This document shows, piece after piece, positions 33,436 to 45,728 of a stretch of DNA of 64,000 nt. The notes under the pieces are model-generated. The model was given only the letters and a program-made list of their open reading frames with translations, made no database searches and was not told where the DNA came from. Source of the stretch: Lichtheimia corymbifera B2541 (lineage: Eukaryota; Mucoromycota; Mucoromycetes; Mucorales; Lichtheimiaceae); the NCBI GenBank assembly GCA_000697475.1, contig JNEU01001003.1:186001-250000 (forward strand). The letters run 5' to 3'. Numbering within the stretch: position 1 is the first letter of the stretch; each line of letters starts with the position of its first letter. The translations under genes and the position numbers were made by a program.

Positions 33436-34435
33436 TTATCGAGAAGGATTGACAAGATAAACATCAGACATATTTTCTAGTTGGAGATTACGTCTAGGCA
33501 TGCGTTCGGCAAAGAATGTATGGATAATGCGCCACTCGGCAGCAGAACTTGGCATTGTGTGGTCTTTGTTGGAGATGAATACTTGAGAAACAATGGCATC
33601 CGGTGAACATTTACGTTTGATGATAGAAAACTATGAACAAAGAAAATCAATCATTGTTTTGCTCCTTTATCATCATCGTATGCCTTTACCTTCTTCTCTG
33701 CTTGAGATCGTGAGCCTACAGTGCTGTCCTTTTCCCCTTGTGTTACAAGAATGTATCCTCCATATCCATTGCCAATCTTCTTTTCATTCTCTTGTTCCTC
33801 TAACAGGTATCCGCTGATGCTGATAACACCTCCCAGATTACGTATTTGGCCAAAGAGTGCGAGATCCAATGCAACTGTACCGCCTTGCGAAAAGCCAAAC
33901 AAGAATATCCTTGAAGGTTCAAATCCACAGTCATCAATAAGATGTTGGAGTAGCTCTGTCAGCTGTTGTCGTGTTCGAACGAGTCCCTTGAGACGCTCTG
34001 GACTAGCAGGTGTCAATACTAATCACCACATATCAGTGATCCATGCTTGTAGCAGTACAATATTTTATCCTACTTACGCTCGCCTGTCAGGAAATCAAAG
34101 CTTGGATACCACTGATAGCATTCTTCCATATACGGCACCGGCTCGGGCGCTTGTACAGCCATCGTAGCAGTCTGTGGTAGTTGCAACTTGGTGCCCAATG
34201 CTGCAAAGGGTCCTTTGGTATCACCTATGGACGACATTCAATGCTTAGTGAAGAGCCCTTGTCTTGATCGTCGCGATCGCGCACACATACCGAGACCATG
34301 CAAGAGAACAAGTAGATTGAAGTCAATGCCGTCTTTACTTGGTGAATAGTCGAATTTCAACTTGCACTTGGATTGTTGTGGTGCATTCGCTTTATTCCTT
34401 TGTTGCTGTGGCGAACTAACGTTGAAAGACTGCAT
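33436..34435 (-). CDS. acyl-protein-thioesterase-like alpha/beta hydrolase
   Basis: Serine hydrolase of the phospholipase/carboxylesterase family, related to acyl-protein thioesterases and yeast YDL057W. Exons on the minus strand: 34435-34291, 34224-34078, 34018-33690 and 33630-33436, 271 aa. It has LLVLLHGLGDTKGPF (oxyanion loop), the nucleophile elbow FGFSQGGTVALDLALFG, the acid region LVTQGEKDSTVG and the final His in ISNKDHTMPSSAAEW. Its stop faces that of prenylcysteine oxidase. Possible substrates are S-acylated proteins or small esters; the sequence does not decide. Confidence 0.85.
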
Positions 34436-34841
34436 TGGAAAGGAGAAAGTGGGTTATGCTACAGAACAGCTTGACTCTTGCACCTCGATTTATTCATTCC
34501 CCGAGGCGAACCAATGTTGCCAATGTAACCTAGCAACAATATACACTTATAGCCTTACAATAAAAAATAGCTACACAATGAAAATATCTTTTGTGATAGG
34601 AGAGATGGTGACAATGGGCACAAGCGGTAGAACGCCAGCTAACAATAACCATTTAAAGACATCTTTATCCAGCTTTGGATTTGTGAAGATGCCTGATAGG
34701 TCATGAATGTAATCAAATAATCATCACAATAGTCAAAAGAGAACCATAAAAAGTACATGAGTGTAAAAGCGGTTTATATTGGGTGTGTTATAAAAGTAGA
34801 CCAGCTACAATAGGAGGAAGAAAGTGGTATTACACTACAAT
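34436..34841. other. intergenic region
   Basis: Promoter of the hydrolase and 3' flank of the thaumatin-like gene. No gene supported. Confidence 0.4.
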
Positions 34842-35636
34842 TTAAGGGCAAAAGACAACAGTGTACTTCTTGGAGCTGCAAGCAAATGTGCTCTTGGCAT
34901 CATCGTAGGCATAAGAATAAGCATCAGGGCAGCCATCCTTGAAAGTCTTTGCGAGAGAGCTAGCCTTGCACTTGTCAGGGGAGTTGTATTGACCAGTGCA
35001 GCAGTATTCAGGAGTGCCATAAGCAGCACAAGCGCTCTTGCATGCACCATTTTCACCTTCGAGACCCTTAGGGCACTTTGGAAGCGTAGCACACTTTGGA
35101 GCACCACAATCGTAACCAGAGCCAGACTTGCCTTCAGGAGCAATGCTCATGGCCAAGTTGAAACCATCGACAAATGAAATGTCGTAAAAGTCCTTGCCAC
35201 CCCAGCCGCTGAATTGGAACTCGGCAAGTGAAACAGCAGAGCCGTAATCAGAGCAACCAGATTTGCCCTCTTCACAACCCCAGAAGCGACCTGACCAACC
35301 ACCGTCGACTTGAAAGTCATGGGACGAACCAGCGCCCACATCTTGATTATCAGGAGAACCAGTGTTGCCATTATCGAGCTTGTAAACATGAAGACCATGG
35401 CTACACTTGTTTTGGATGGTAACGGTAACACCACCACCCTTGCCACCAGAAGAGGAAGACGATGAAGATGAAGAAGGAGCAGAGGAGGAAGAAGAAGAGC
35501 TTGAAGTGGATGATGAAGAGCTGCCAGAGGAAGTAGCGGATTGTGTGGCAGAAGGAGAACCGGATGAAGATTGAGGAGCAGCCAAGCTGACGCCAGCGAC
35601 AGCGAGGAGGGAAATGACCTTGACAAAGTTGACCAT
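34842..35636 (-). CDS. secreted thaumatin-like protein
   Basis: Single exon, 264 aa. Signal peptide MVNFVKVISLLAVAGVSLAAP, then a Ser-rich spacer (about residues 22-65) likely to be O-glycosylated, then a thaumatin-like domain. The domain has VTVTIQNKCSHGLHVYKLDN, AEFQF, YDISFVDGFNLAMSIAP (the acidic-cleft strand), Cys-rich loops (CGAPKCATLPKCP, ACAAYGTPEYCC) and PDAYSYAYDDAKSTFAC near the end. Family members bind or hydrolyse beta-glucans, and fungal forms are wall or secreted proteins. A long CT-rich leader (TCTCTCTCTC, minus strand) lies just before the start. Confidence 0.92.
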   Translation of the reverse strand: MVNFVKVISLLAVAGVSLAAPQSSSGSPSATQSATSSGSSSSSTSSSSSSSSAPSSSSSSSSSGGKGGGVTVTIQNKCSHGLHVYKLDNGNTGSPDNQDVGAGSSHDFQVDGGWSGRFWGCEEGKSGCSDYGSAVSLAEFQFSGWGGKDFYDISFVDGFNLAMSIAPEGKSGSGYDCGAPKCATLPKCPKGLEGENGACKSACAAYGTPEYCCTGQYNSPDKCKASSLAKTFKDGCPDAYSYAYDDAKSTFACSSKKYTVVFCP

Positions 35637-36644
35637 AATGAATGTGTGTGGGTGTAGAAAAAGAGTGTAAAGAGAGAGAGAGAAAGGGAGAGTGTGTGAT
35701 AAGAGAAGGAATTGAGTTGTTGATGTTGGGTCGTTGAACGATTCAAGGTTGCCCTTTTATAACATTTTGAAAGCTATATCGGCCCTGAACCACTTTTCTA
35801 CGTTTGTTTCGGCTAAGACAGTATACACGTGCCTGTTGTTTCAAAGTAAAACGAATATCTCGTTTCTGGTTCGTCACAATCATTGTAAAGAAAATGTTGG
35901 CCATTGTCTAGACTCTCGATTTCCATTGTTTCCAATTGACACAGATATCTGTTAAACATGTGGGAACCCGTTGCCATGACACTGGTTGTGAGTGACATCC
36001 ATATGTGCCTTGCAGATTTCTATATATCCAACACATTACGAGTTGGATTGGCCCAGCGTATGAAACAATTAGGCTTTATCATCATCATGATGGAAAATGA
36101 CCGCTTGAGCATTTGACATCTATTACTTGCACTGCATTGAAGATCGATGAAAACCCGATTCATGCAATCGCTGAATAAGGCTATAGAGGTAGTACAAAGA
36201 GCTGTGATGTGCAGAACCTGGAGTTACGATGTACATGTGATTCGAGACCGCTTGTTTCATGTACGTTGTCTGACTATTTTCGATCAGCAAGCGATCCAAC
36301 ACAAAGTGACGAATATGATTCAGTAGAACTCTTGGCATATTCGATATCCGAAATCCTGCCATCATTATTGTGTAATACATAGCCCGCTCTCGAATAATGG
36401 AGCTTCAAAGCCAAACATGTATGAAAATATAGAAATCGGTGTTTAATTGCTTGGCAGATCTGCTATAGATGAGACCAACAAAAGGGAAGAGGGAGGGAGT
36501 GCTCGTATTGAAGTAGTGGAGAGGATCAGAAGCGTGATAATAAGGAGATCATGGTGTCATTTTGGAACGTGGAGTCATATCTTGCTGTGTGTATGTGTAA
36601 CTGAATGGGTGGATGTTAAGTCTTGCATGGTTGCTGTGTGTCAT
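35637..36644. other. intergenic region
   Basis: About 1 kb with only short open frames and no recognised domain or RNA. Confidence 0.4.
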
Positions 36645-37638
36645 CTAGCAACATCCGCCGGATTGCTTAGGTTGCACCGATGCACCTTGGCCGACCTTGA
36701 CGGTTGACTTTGGTTGTTGTTGTTGCATTGTTGTTCCCATTCTATCCTTGATTTGCTTGGCCATAGTCAAAAATGCTTGTTCCACATTGCTGGAATCCTT
36801 GGCTGATGTTTCTAAGAAGGGTATGTTCAACGATTCTGACAATTCCTATAAATGATCATAGGGTAAGTTATTTATGGCTCATAAAAGTGATCACAAGTAA
36901 CCCACCTTTGCTTGCTCAGTCTCAACCACCTTCTTGTCAGTCATATCACTCTTATTGCCAACGAGCAACTTGTTGACACCTTCGGCTGCATATCGATCGA
37001 TTTCTTGCATCCATTGCTTGACGTTGTTGAAAGTATCTTGGTCTGTGACATCGTAGACGACAATGATGCCATGAGCACCTCGATAATATGATGATGTAAT
37101 GGTGCGGAAACGTTCTTGACCAGCTGTATCCCACTATCAACCAATGTATCAGCACTTGCACCGTTTCCTCCTCATTCAACTTACAATCTGCAACTTGACA
37201 GTCTTTCCTTCGAGCTCAATGGTTCTGATTTTCTAAGAGCAAAAAGAGTCATTGGATTAATAATCATGTCAGGGGGTTGAGCACAAACGCATCTGGTGAT
37301 CCCACCACATCTTCCCTCCTTTCCATCACTGCCCACCGCCGCCGCTCCAAATATGCATCTGCATAAGCAACGCATGTCCGCAATATCAGTAACTTACAAA
37401 GTCCACACCAATGGTTGAAATGTAGCTCTCGGTATACGTGTCGTCAGCAAAGCGAAGGAGCAAACAGGACTTGCCAACACCCGAGTCGCCAATGAGGAGT
37501 AGCTTGAATAAGTAATCGCTAGAAAGAGAACGAATTGAGTTCATCCGTCAACGTCATCTCGTCCCTCACAGCATTGCCACAGGATAGCATTGAATCAACA
37601 ATAATAAATGGGATATACACGTACTATTCAGGATTCAT
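36645..37638 (-). CDS. YPT1: Rab GTPase Ypt1/Rab1
   Basis: Small GTPase for ER-to-Golgi and early autophagy traffic, activated by TRAPP. The first exon is only 14 nt (MNPE plus two bases, 37638-37625), then [20 protein letters not shown] after a 106-nt intron. Switch I holds [16 protein letters not shown], switch [24 protein letters not shown], base-binding loops GNKSDM and ETSAKD. The C-terminus ends SGGCC, the double geranylgeranylation motif. The effector region is identical in type to Ypt1/Rab1. A TRAPP subunit gene (Trs20) lies 10 kb away. Confidence 0.95.
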
Positions 37639-39214
37639 GTTTCGTATGTAGTGTATGGAAATAAGAAAAGTGGTGTGTGTCTGTGTGGTGAAGTGTACCA
37701 AGAAGCGAAGTGAAGCACGAGGAGGTCAGCTACGCTACCTCATGTCGTGACTGTGGCGCATATGGCAAGTGCTACATCAGTGCCATGGCACATGATCTCA
37801 CCTTTACCCTTGTAACAAAGAACACCGTATCACTTGTCATCATTTCTTTATAATCGACACCTATCTTCACCATCATCACCACCAAGAACAATAACATGAT
37901 ATAACATCAAGTATGCAAAACAATAATGTCTATTATTATGCACATTATGCACTATCCAACATGATTCCCGATCACTTGCATACCAACTCAACTTTCAATA
38001 TGAGAATCTCCGTTGGCAACAAATGCACTGCACTGTTGTCCCAGTAACGGCAAAGCAAAATTAAGCATTACATGCACTACATTCCTCCATTACAGCGGCT
38101 TATTATTATTATGATGTCTATCTGTGATATGAAGATGGCGTTGATGCAGCAAACCAATATAATGACACATTTTATTTTTGGAACGTATACATAAGGGGTT
38201 CTTGTAAAGGGTAATTGTCTTCGCCTATGCTGGTGTGGGTTGAACAATGATCCAAGGGAGTTTTCCTTCAGGCCCAAGAACAATGAAATTTAGTGCTGCA
38301 TGATCCACCCTCTTGCTCCCAACTCAGCCATGTTTTGTATACACTATGAATACCTGCATCTGCACCACCAGCCATTTTTTATCATCCTTTCAGTAAAGAT
38401 GGAGCATTATGGTACATCAGACATCCATGGCATGCATTAATCGAAGGCCAATATTATTAGCAAGTTGTTGGTGTTGTTGGAGAACAGTATTACAAGCAGG
38501 GTGTGAAATATACTTTTTGATACTACGCGAGATAAAGAATGCTGCGCTCAAGAGACGAGACACAGGGATGACAAATGGGCTGGTGAATGGTGGTGTTGTT
38601 TAATGAAATTATTGATCCAGGTGTTTGCAAACGACAGGAATTTGGACATGGGTTGCACGACCATACTAGCCCTTTTAGGCATCATACATCGAGCTTGATC
38701 ATTTACTTGGTATACACATGCAAGCTGCACCGGATGGATGAATAAATCTGGCATTGATATTTCTTCTACACAGAGTATACCACTTGAAACGAGGGCCATC
38801 CTAATACAAAACCAATGCACTATCTTGACCCCATCTTATCATATCTCACAAGCATCACAATAAACAGCATTCTCTTTATAACATAGCATCAACCAAAACA
38901 TGATTACAATCAAGGCTGAGGAAATACGGAATGCAACAAAGGGCTTGGGCAAGAGATGTGGGACAAAAAAGTTGCAAGATATATTGCAGACCCGCGTGTG
39001 GTCTCATCAATAAGATATTGCGATCTGGAACACGAGGCACCCATTTTTGTTTTCCCTGCATCATCTTTCAAAGTCTAGCATACTTGCACATCATAAGGTG
39101 TGTGTGGGATGGCATAATGCAAGATAAGCCTTGATGAAAAAGCATGGGCTGACCGGATACGTGGATGACGCTAAAACGATTGATGCATAGCTTTACAAAA
39201 GCAAAACACGCGCG
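37639..39214. other. long intergenic region
   Basis: About 1.6 kb with no supported gene. Short open frames lack motifs. Ypt1 transcription must start in the first few hundred bases. Confidence 0.4.
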
Positions 39215-39685
39215 GTGACCATGTTTGTAGTGATGTTACACAGGTTAGAAGAGGTAAAGATTGTTTTTTATTTCCTGCGGCCGTTTAACCCAATTCAGTA
39301 TACGATAGCAATAGCTGACGATGTCGCCATTCTAGTGCACAGCCTTCCCCCTAACCGGCTTTTTGACGGGCTAAGGAAACAAGGGAAGCAAAAAAACAAC
39401 ATGAAAAATGTGCTTCCTTGCACAATTCACAAGCGATCGACGCGCCGCCTCGAAATGGGCATATTCCGTGCAATCCTAAATGATCTTCGAAATGTGCCAC
39501 CCGCAATTGAATGCACCAGAAAAAGAGAAATACAAAGGGTGATCACGACAAAAAAGCACATATCGGGTCGAGTGGGCAACACGATGGAAGGAGCGGAAGT
39601 TCACTTGGCAACACAAACTTCCATCAATAAAGCAATGCAATCTATGCTTGTGATACCTGAACCTGGAAAATTGGCAGCCGCTTGA
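39215..39685 (+). CDS. uncertain open frame, 156 aa
   Basis: An intact 156-codon frame beginning MTMFVVMLHRLEEVKIV. It is basic in the second half, with no recognised domain or signal peptide. It ends 236 bp before the LysM protein and could overlap its promoter. The length is notable but not decisive; it may be an orphan gene or chance. Confidence 0.25.
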   Translation: MTMFVVMLHRLEEVKIVFYFLRPFNPIQYTIAIADDVAILVHSLPPNRLFDGLRKQGKQKNNMKNVLPCTIHKRSTRRLEMGIFRAILNDLRNVPPAIECTRKREIQRVITTKKHISGRVGNTMEGAEVHLATQTSINKAMQSMLVIPEPGKLAAA

Positions 39686-39921
39686 CCGCCAGCCCGCTGC
39701 TTCTCCCCCTTTTTCACGTTGCTTAAATATCGCTAATCGTATCAGCATCTCTTTCTTTTCCCTTCTTGCCAACGCTTCTTCTTCCATTTGGAGACACCCC
39801 CAACCCATTCCCTTCTTTCATCAGCTGTGATTAACGTCGCAACCAGCAATATCGCTGTTCCCTTTCCATTCTCTCTTCATATATATCCATTGTGTATCAA
39901 TAGCAGCAATTACTATTTCCA

Positions 39922-41403
39922 ATGCTTCTTCAGCAAGCTATCTCTTTAGCCACACTCGGCCTTATCGCCTTCACCAGCAATCAGCTCACCGTTTCTGCTG
40001 AACCACTTGCAGTCGTTCACGGTATTAGCGGTCCTCCAATCAAGCTTTCTGCCAATTACCTTGCCGCTTTCGATGACGAGAATGCTCCCGATGTCGATTT
40101 TGAGCTTGTGGATAACACTGGTGATGTCTCTTCCAAATTGATCTCTCTCAAGAAACGTGGTCCAAGCTGTGCTCAGTATTACACTGGTAGGTTACAGCAT
40201 AATTGCAGTATAATTGCAACCCATTACATATTAAGAAATCAATGCTGAATTATTATACGCCTAATAGTCTCTAGCGGTGATACTTGTGAAAGCATTGCCA
40301 AGGATTATGGTCTTAGCACCAGCGAATTTATCGACCTTAACTCCCAAATCAACAGCGGCTGTGGCAACTTGCACATCAACAAGAAGTACTGTGTTGAGAA
40401 GGGCAGCGGTAGCAGCGACAGCGGTAGCAGCAGCAAAGACTCGTCTTCTGGTTGTTCCGAAAAGCACAAGGGTAAATCAATTATCATGATGATAATCAAA
40501 GCCATGCCATGCTCATATTATGTATCATTGTGTAGTCTCTGGATCTGATACCTGTGAATCCATTGCCAAGAAGTATGGCATCTCAGTCAACAAGTTTTAT
40601 GATTTGAACCCCAAGGTCCACCGTGGCTCTTGTGACAACCTTGACAACGGCAAATCCTACTGCGTTGCCGGTGGTTCTTCTTCTTCCAAGTCATCTGGCA
40701 GCAGCAGCAGCAATGATCATGATGACGATGTTAGTGACAAGCTTTCTGGTCTTGCTTCCAAGACTTCCAAGTCTTCTGGCAAGTCTGAAAAGCGCAAGAA
40801 ATTACAAACCAAGGCTGCCTTCACCTATTACTGGATTGCCCAATCCGAAGATTACAAGGGTGGTTCCAAGGTCGCTATCAAGACTTGCAATGGCAAGACT
40901 ATTGCCAAGGTCAATGAAAACTACGCTGACGCTCTTGTCATGGAAGGCACTGGTGTTGTTAATGACAAGATTGTCAACCTTGGTGGTTGCAGCTGCTCCA
41001 ACTACAAGTGCTTTGAGGAGATCGATCGTTCTGATGAGCCTTATGGCATCACTGGTGTGTTGACTTTTATCCTCAATCAACGCTATTGCTCACGCACATT
41101 TATTTTTTCTTTCAAATAGCTTATGGTTCTGCTCTTCGTCCCTATGTCAGCATTGCTGCCAATGATCTTGACAAGGGTTCCAAGATCTATGTGCCCCAAC
41201 TTGATGGCTGGAAGTTGCCCAACTCAAACAAGAAACACAATGGCTGTCTTTTGGTTGACGACCAAAGCTGGAGCTTTGAGTCTCATCACATTGACTTTTA
41301 CGTGTTCGAGCAAAGCAACTATGATAAGCTTGATAAGGAGCACCGAGTTACCAAGGTCGATATTTACGAGGGTGGTAGCTGCAAGCTCTTGAACTACCTC
41401 TAA
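39922..41403 (+). CDS. secreted protein with two LysM domains and a 3D barrel
   Basis: Four exons (39922-40186, 40268-40471, 40536-41054, 41120-41403) give 423 aa. Signal peptide MLLQQAISLATLGLIAFTSN. Two LysM domains follow: DTCESIAKDYGLSTSEFIDL and DTCESIAKKYGISVNKFYDL, each starting at its own exon, so they arose by exon duplication; LysM binds chitin or peptidoglycan. After a Ser/Asp-rich linker is a basic KRKK and a C-terminal domain with GITAYGSALRPYVSIAAND, SKIYVPQLDGW, CLLVDDQSWSF and HHIDFYVFEQ. That pattern matches the 3D double-psi barrel, whose three Asp are kept. The same order of LysM and 3D occurs in bacterial wall proteins such as YocH. Wall binding or remodelling is the likely role. 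Confidence 0.85.
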
Positions 41404-43594
41404 ACACCTCGCTTCTGTTTTACCCCCACTTCCCACCTGATCCCGCTTTCCTTTGCACAGCCCACAACCCACACCCCCTTTTTTCATAAAGCGCGCCTAC
41501 ACGTGCCTTGACATTCAATGTCTCCTTCTCCTGTTGTTTCCATTATATACACGATGTGACAAATGCAAAACTTAAAGCAATGTAAACGTCAAACCTAATA
41601 TGAGCATCCATGCAAACAACATCCTTGCGTCTCATCTTGAGCTGAAATGTACAAATTATCCATTTTACATGATATCATGTGTGCGTTCAATTATTCGTTG
41701 TGTCCGATGATAGCTATTCCCTAAATCACCATCCATAATTTCACACGTTGACGTCCACACACACACTCCGCGTCTGTGCTCTAATACGTTATAAGGTACA
41801 CTTTCACCGATGCAATTGCAATATTGATTGGTCAGTGCTTTGCACTTTGTGTATCGTCCAAGATATTAACCACACGAAAAGGGAAAATTACCTGCAATTG
41901 GAAGAGATATCAATATGTAGGTGCAATTGCATGCATAATGCCTGTTTTCGATAATACACGTCGCATTGAATAGGTTGAGGCGCTTGTAGGAGCATATAAG
42001 AGCGCGCAGCCAATGCAATGGGTATGTTTTGTATGCAATATAAAAGTGGATGTATGCCTTAGCTCATACCATATTTTGCCGTAATTGGATCATTTTATGA
42101 TGTGCGACGTGAACAAATGTCCATGTCGTCATGTGGGCGTCGTGTGATCTTTTAAGCCAGCGCATACAAAGCAATTGAGCTTGTGATTGGAATCCATCCA
42201 GGTAATCTTCTCATTCGCTTGGTCCGATGTCCATGGATGCAGGCAATCACATGCCTTTTATCCAACCTCACGCATATTATTCGCTTGCAATCACCATCCA
42301 TGTTGTGTGTATACCCATGCTGTTGCAGTGAGCATCACCCTGGCAACCATTACCATAGCAATGGCATCCAAAAAAAGACATACAAAAAACGCAACGTGGT
42401 GTTGAAAAATAAACGTTGTCATATGTTCCAAGATAAAAGCAGGAGCTGTTGCACACCTTCCAGGCGATAATGGATGCAGGATATTGACCGTAAATAATAG
42501 GTGGCACTTGCATATTGTAGCATGCACATAAACTTACGCTCGTAACATGCATGCTCCCACTTGTAGAATTTCCTAATCCGTGACCAGTAAGAGGGAAGAA
42601 ACTGCCTTCGTTATCCCACCTTGCCACCACGTATCATGTAATCATCACCATAACATCAGGCACGCACATGTTGTTGACGGCCATTAATGATTGGATACTG
42701 AGTTTGGGTAAGATAGAAGCAAAGGAACGGCGGGCGGATGTGGTAAACGGCTGACACTCGCCACTGTGATGTTGACAGCCATTTTGTAGAGGGCTATATG
42801 AGATATGCAAGGGGACTCTGATTGCATATGGAATATTGTGCCATATTCTTTGATGTTACCATTACCATTTACTTAACAAGCATTCAGGTTTGAAGCGTGT
42901 AATATCATGCAATTGAGCATTTTCTTTCGGAAGGTTCCCCGATAAATGGGTGTCAAACATAACCACTCATCTAACACGAATCGCTTGTTCTTGGTTGTCC
43001 AGACATGTGAGCATCGAAAAATCGCATATTTCCTTTTCAAATTGCATAACCCATTCGGCCAACCTGGGTTGTTAAGTGACAGACTCATTAACTGACATGT
43101 TCTATTTTCCCACGAGAAACCCTGAGACGATCGTTTTCCAGGAAGCTGGAAATGAAAGGGTCGCTTCCGTACCACGCAACAGCGTCAACAACAAAGGCAC
43201 TGCATGATGCTTTCAGGATGTATCGATCACGCGGTCTGAGCACACACATGAGAGAATAAAGGCCATGCAGCTTCCATTTGAATGCATAATGTACAGAGAC
43301 ATCACACATGCTCAACTTTGGTGTCTATTCATGTTCGAGAAACCGAATCAAGCCTCGCTATCATTCGGAAAACATAACAAAAGAAGGTTTCAACTGCACA
43401 TAGTCAAAGGGACCCGCGTCAAACTGCGCTCTTTGTATGCAAGAGACATCCCCCACATATATAAACGACCCATTTGTGTGTTTATCTATTTCATCTTCAT
43501 TGATTGTTGTGATTGCAACCTCGTCTCTTTTAGCCTCTTTTCTTCTTCGTCTTCCATATACGCCCCCACAAGTTACTATTGGCCATCTTATTCC
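41404..43594. other. long intergenic region
   Basis: About 2.2 kb. The longest frame (42277-42630, minus, 117 aa) has no domain or splice support. The last 150 bases before the transporter are CT-rich with a TATATAAACG at 43457-43466, a reasonable core promoter. Confidence 0.45.
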
Positions 43595-45728
43595 ATGGAC
43601 GAGAAGACCGAAAAGACTGATCCCATTGCTGTGTGCGAGGAGATTGTGAAAGCCCCTCTAAGTAGAAGTGGGACATTAACTTCTGCTTTCGAATACAACA
43701 TCACCACGAATGAAGATGGGGAAGGACCCGAACCCACCGAAGAAGAATACAAGACCTTACGCGAGGTTTCTGACAAGGTCCCATACGCTGCCTACTTGGT
43801 CATTCTAATTGAGTTTTGTGAGCGATTCACCTATTACGGCTTGAGTGGTCCATTTCAGAATTACATCCAATATCCCGATCCAGGCGAATGTGAGTCTCTT
43901 TATTCCTTTCTCTCCTTTCCTCTGTTTCTTTTTTTTATCCCATCAAAACTCAACATCATGTTGTTACCGCTATTACAGATCCTGCCAAACAGCCCGGTGC
44001 TATGGGTAAAGGACAACAAGTCGCTACAGCTTTGACAACTTTCTTTCAGTAAGTGGGCGTTGTTTGCATCATAAGGGTGAGATTTATAAGAAATTTTTCG
44101 TTTCTGCTTGCCTCGCACAGATTTTGGTGTTACATCACTCCGGTAAATAAGCAACTGTCCCTTTCCTGATATGAACATCGCTTATCTGACATTTGCTTGT
44201 TTGTGATTTTTAGATTCTTGGTGCCATTGTGGCGGATCAATATCTGGGAAAATACAGAGCTATCCTCGTTTTCAGCTTCATTTACTTTGTCGGCTTGATC
44301 ATTCTCACATGCACATCCATACCTGCTGCCATTGAATCGGGGGCTACTTTTCCTGGTTATATTGTCGCCATTATCATCATCGGCCTTGGTACTGGTGGAA
44401 TCAAATCCAATGTCTCGCCTTTGGTTGCTGAGCAATACCGTAGCCGTTCACCTTTTGTGCGCACGCTTAAGGATGGAACTCGTGTTATTGTTACGCCTCA
44501 AGCCACCTATCAAAAGATCTTTGCTCTCTTTTACTGGGTAAGTTTACTTGACACATTGGTTATGTAACACCATCCTCTTTTTTTTTTTTCTCACGGCTAA
44601 TATGGTTGTAGGGTATCAACGTCGGTTCTCTATCAGCCATCGCTACTACTCAATTGGAAAAGAACATTGGCTTTTGGCCCGCTTTTCTGTTGCCAACATG
44701 CATGTTCATCCCTGGTATCTGCGTCATCATCCTTGGGCGCAAACGCTATGTACAAAATCCACCTCGTGGTTCCGTATTCGTGGAAGCTGGCAAGCTGTTC
44801 TATATTGCAATGACCAAAACACGTAACCTTGAAGCAGCCAAGCCATCCAACCTCGCTGAGACACATCCTGAGATCGTGGTCACCTATGATGATGTCTTTG
44901 TTGACGAGCTCAAGCGTACCTTGCGTGCCTGTGTCGTCTTCTGCTGGTTCCCAATCTACTGGTTGTGCTATTCTCAAATGACAAACAACCTTATATCTCA
45001 AGCAAGCACCATGCTTACAGGCAACGTGCCAAATGACATTATGCAAAATATCAATCCCATTGCATTGGTAAGCTGTTTTACACGTTCAAGAAGACCTTTC
45101 AGTGGGCTAATACGGTAACGTAGATTATTTTCATCCCTGTCGTCGATCGTATTGTATACCCAACATTGCGACGATTTAATATTCCTATGCGACCCATTGC
45201 TCGTATCACGATCGGTTTCTTTTTTGCTGCTGTGGCCATGTAAGTATTCATTTCCTATGATAATGCTGGTTCTTACATATATATTTCAGGGGCTATTCAG
45301 CTGCCATTCAAGCCAAAATCTACAGCACGCCACCCTACTATGATCATCCTCAAGGCCAAAACTGGATTTCAGCTGCCTATCAGATCCCATCATACTTCTT
45401 CATTGCTCTGTCCGAGATTTTTGCATCAATCACTGGCCTCGAATATGCCTACAAGAAGGCACCACAATCCATGAAATCTATTGTCATGGCTTTATTTTTG
45501 TTGACCAACTGCTTTGCTTCTATTCTCGCATTTGCCCTCGTGTCAGTTGCTGTGGATCCCAAGCTCACTTGGATGTATACGGGTATCTCGTGCGCCGCTG
45601 GCGTGTGTACGGTTCTTGTGTATGTATTCCACCACAAGCTCGATGATAATGATGCAAAGGACGATAGCATCGGTCGCAACCAACAACAAATGGAGCAATA
45701 TCAGACGAAGGGTCAAGACCAGGCATGA
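43595..45728 (+). CDS. PTR2-type di/tripeptide:proton symporter (POT family)
   Basis: Plasma-membrane oligopeptide transporter. Seven exons (43595-43889, 43979-44048, 44121-44142, 44214-44537, 44612-45067, 45124-45239, 45290-45728) give 573 aa with about 12 membrane helices. Exon 3 is a 22-nt micro-exon (FWCYITP). The POT motif lies in YLVILIEFCERFTYYGLSGP (the conserved ExxERFxYYG), then GAIVADQYLGKYRAI and IIIGLGTGGIKSNVSPLVAEQY. FALFYWGINVGSL and PIYWLCYSQMTNNLISQA follow as in fungal PTR2. An acidic N-terminal tail and a Gln/Asp-rich C-terminal tail are cytosolic and may carry turnover signals. Confidence 0.93.

Noticed and set aside
34835..35746. Long Leu-rich frames overlapping the thaumatin-like gene in other phases
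   Set aside because: Produced by the Ser-rich coding repeat read out of frame.
42277..42630. 117-aa open frame on the minus strand
   Set aside because: No domain, no splice context, and shadowing short frames on the other strand; length is within chance.
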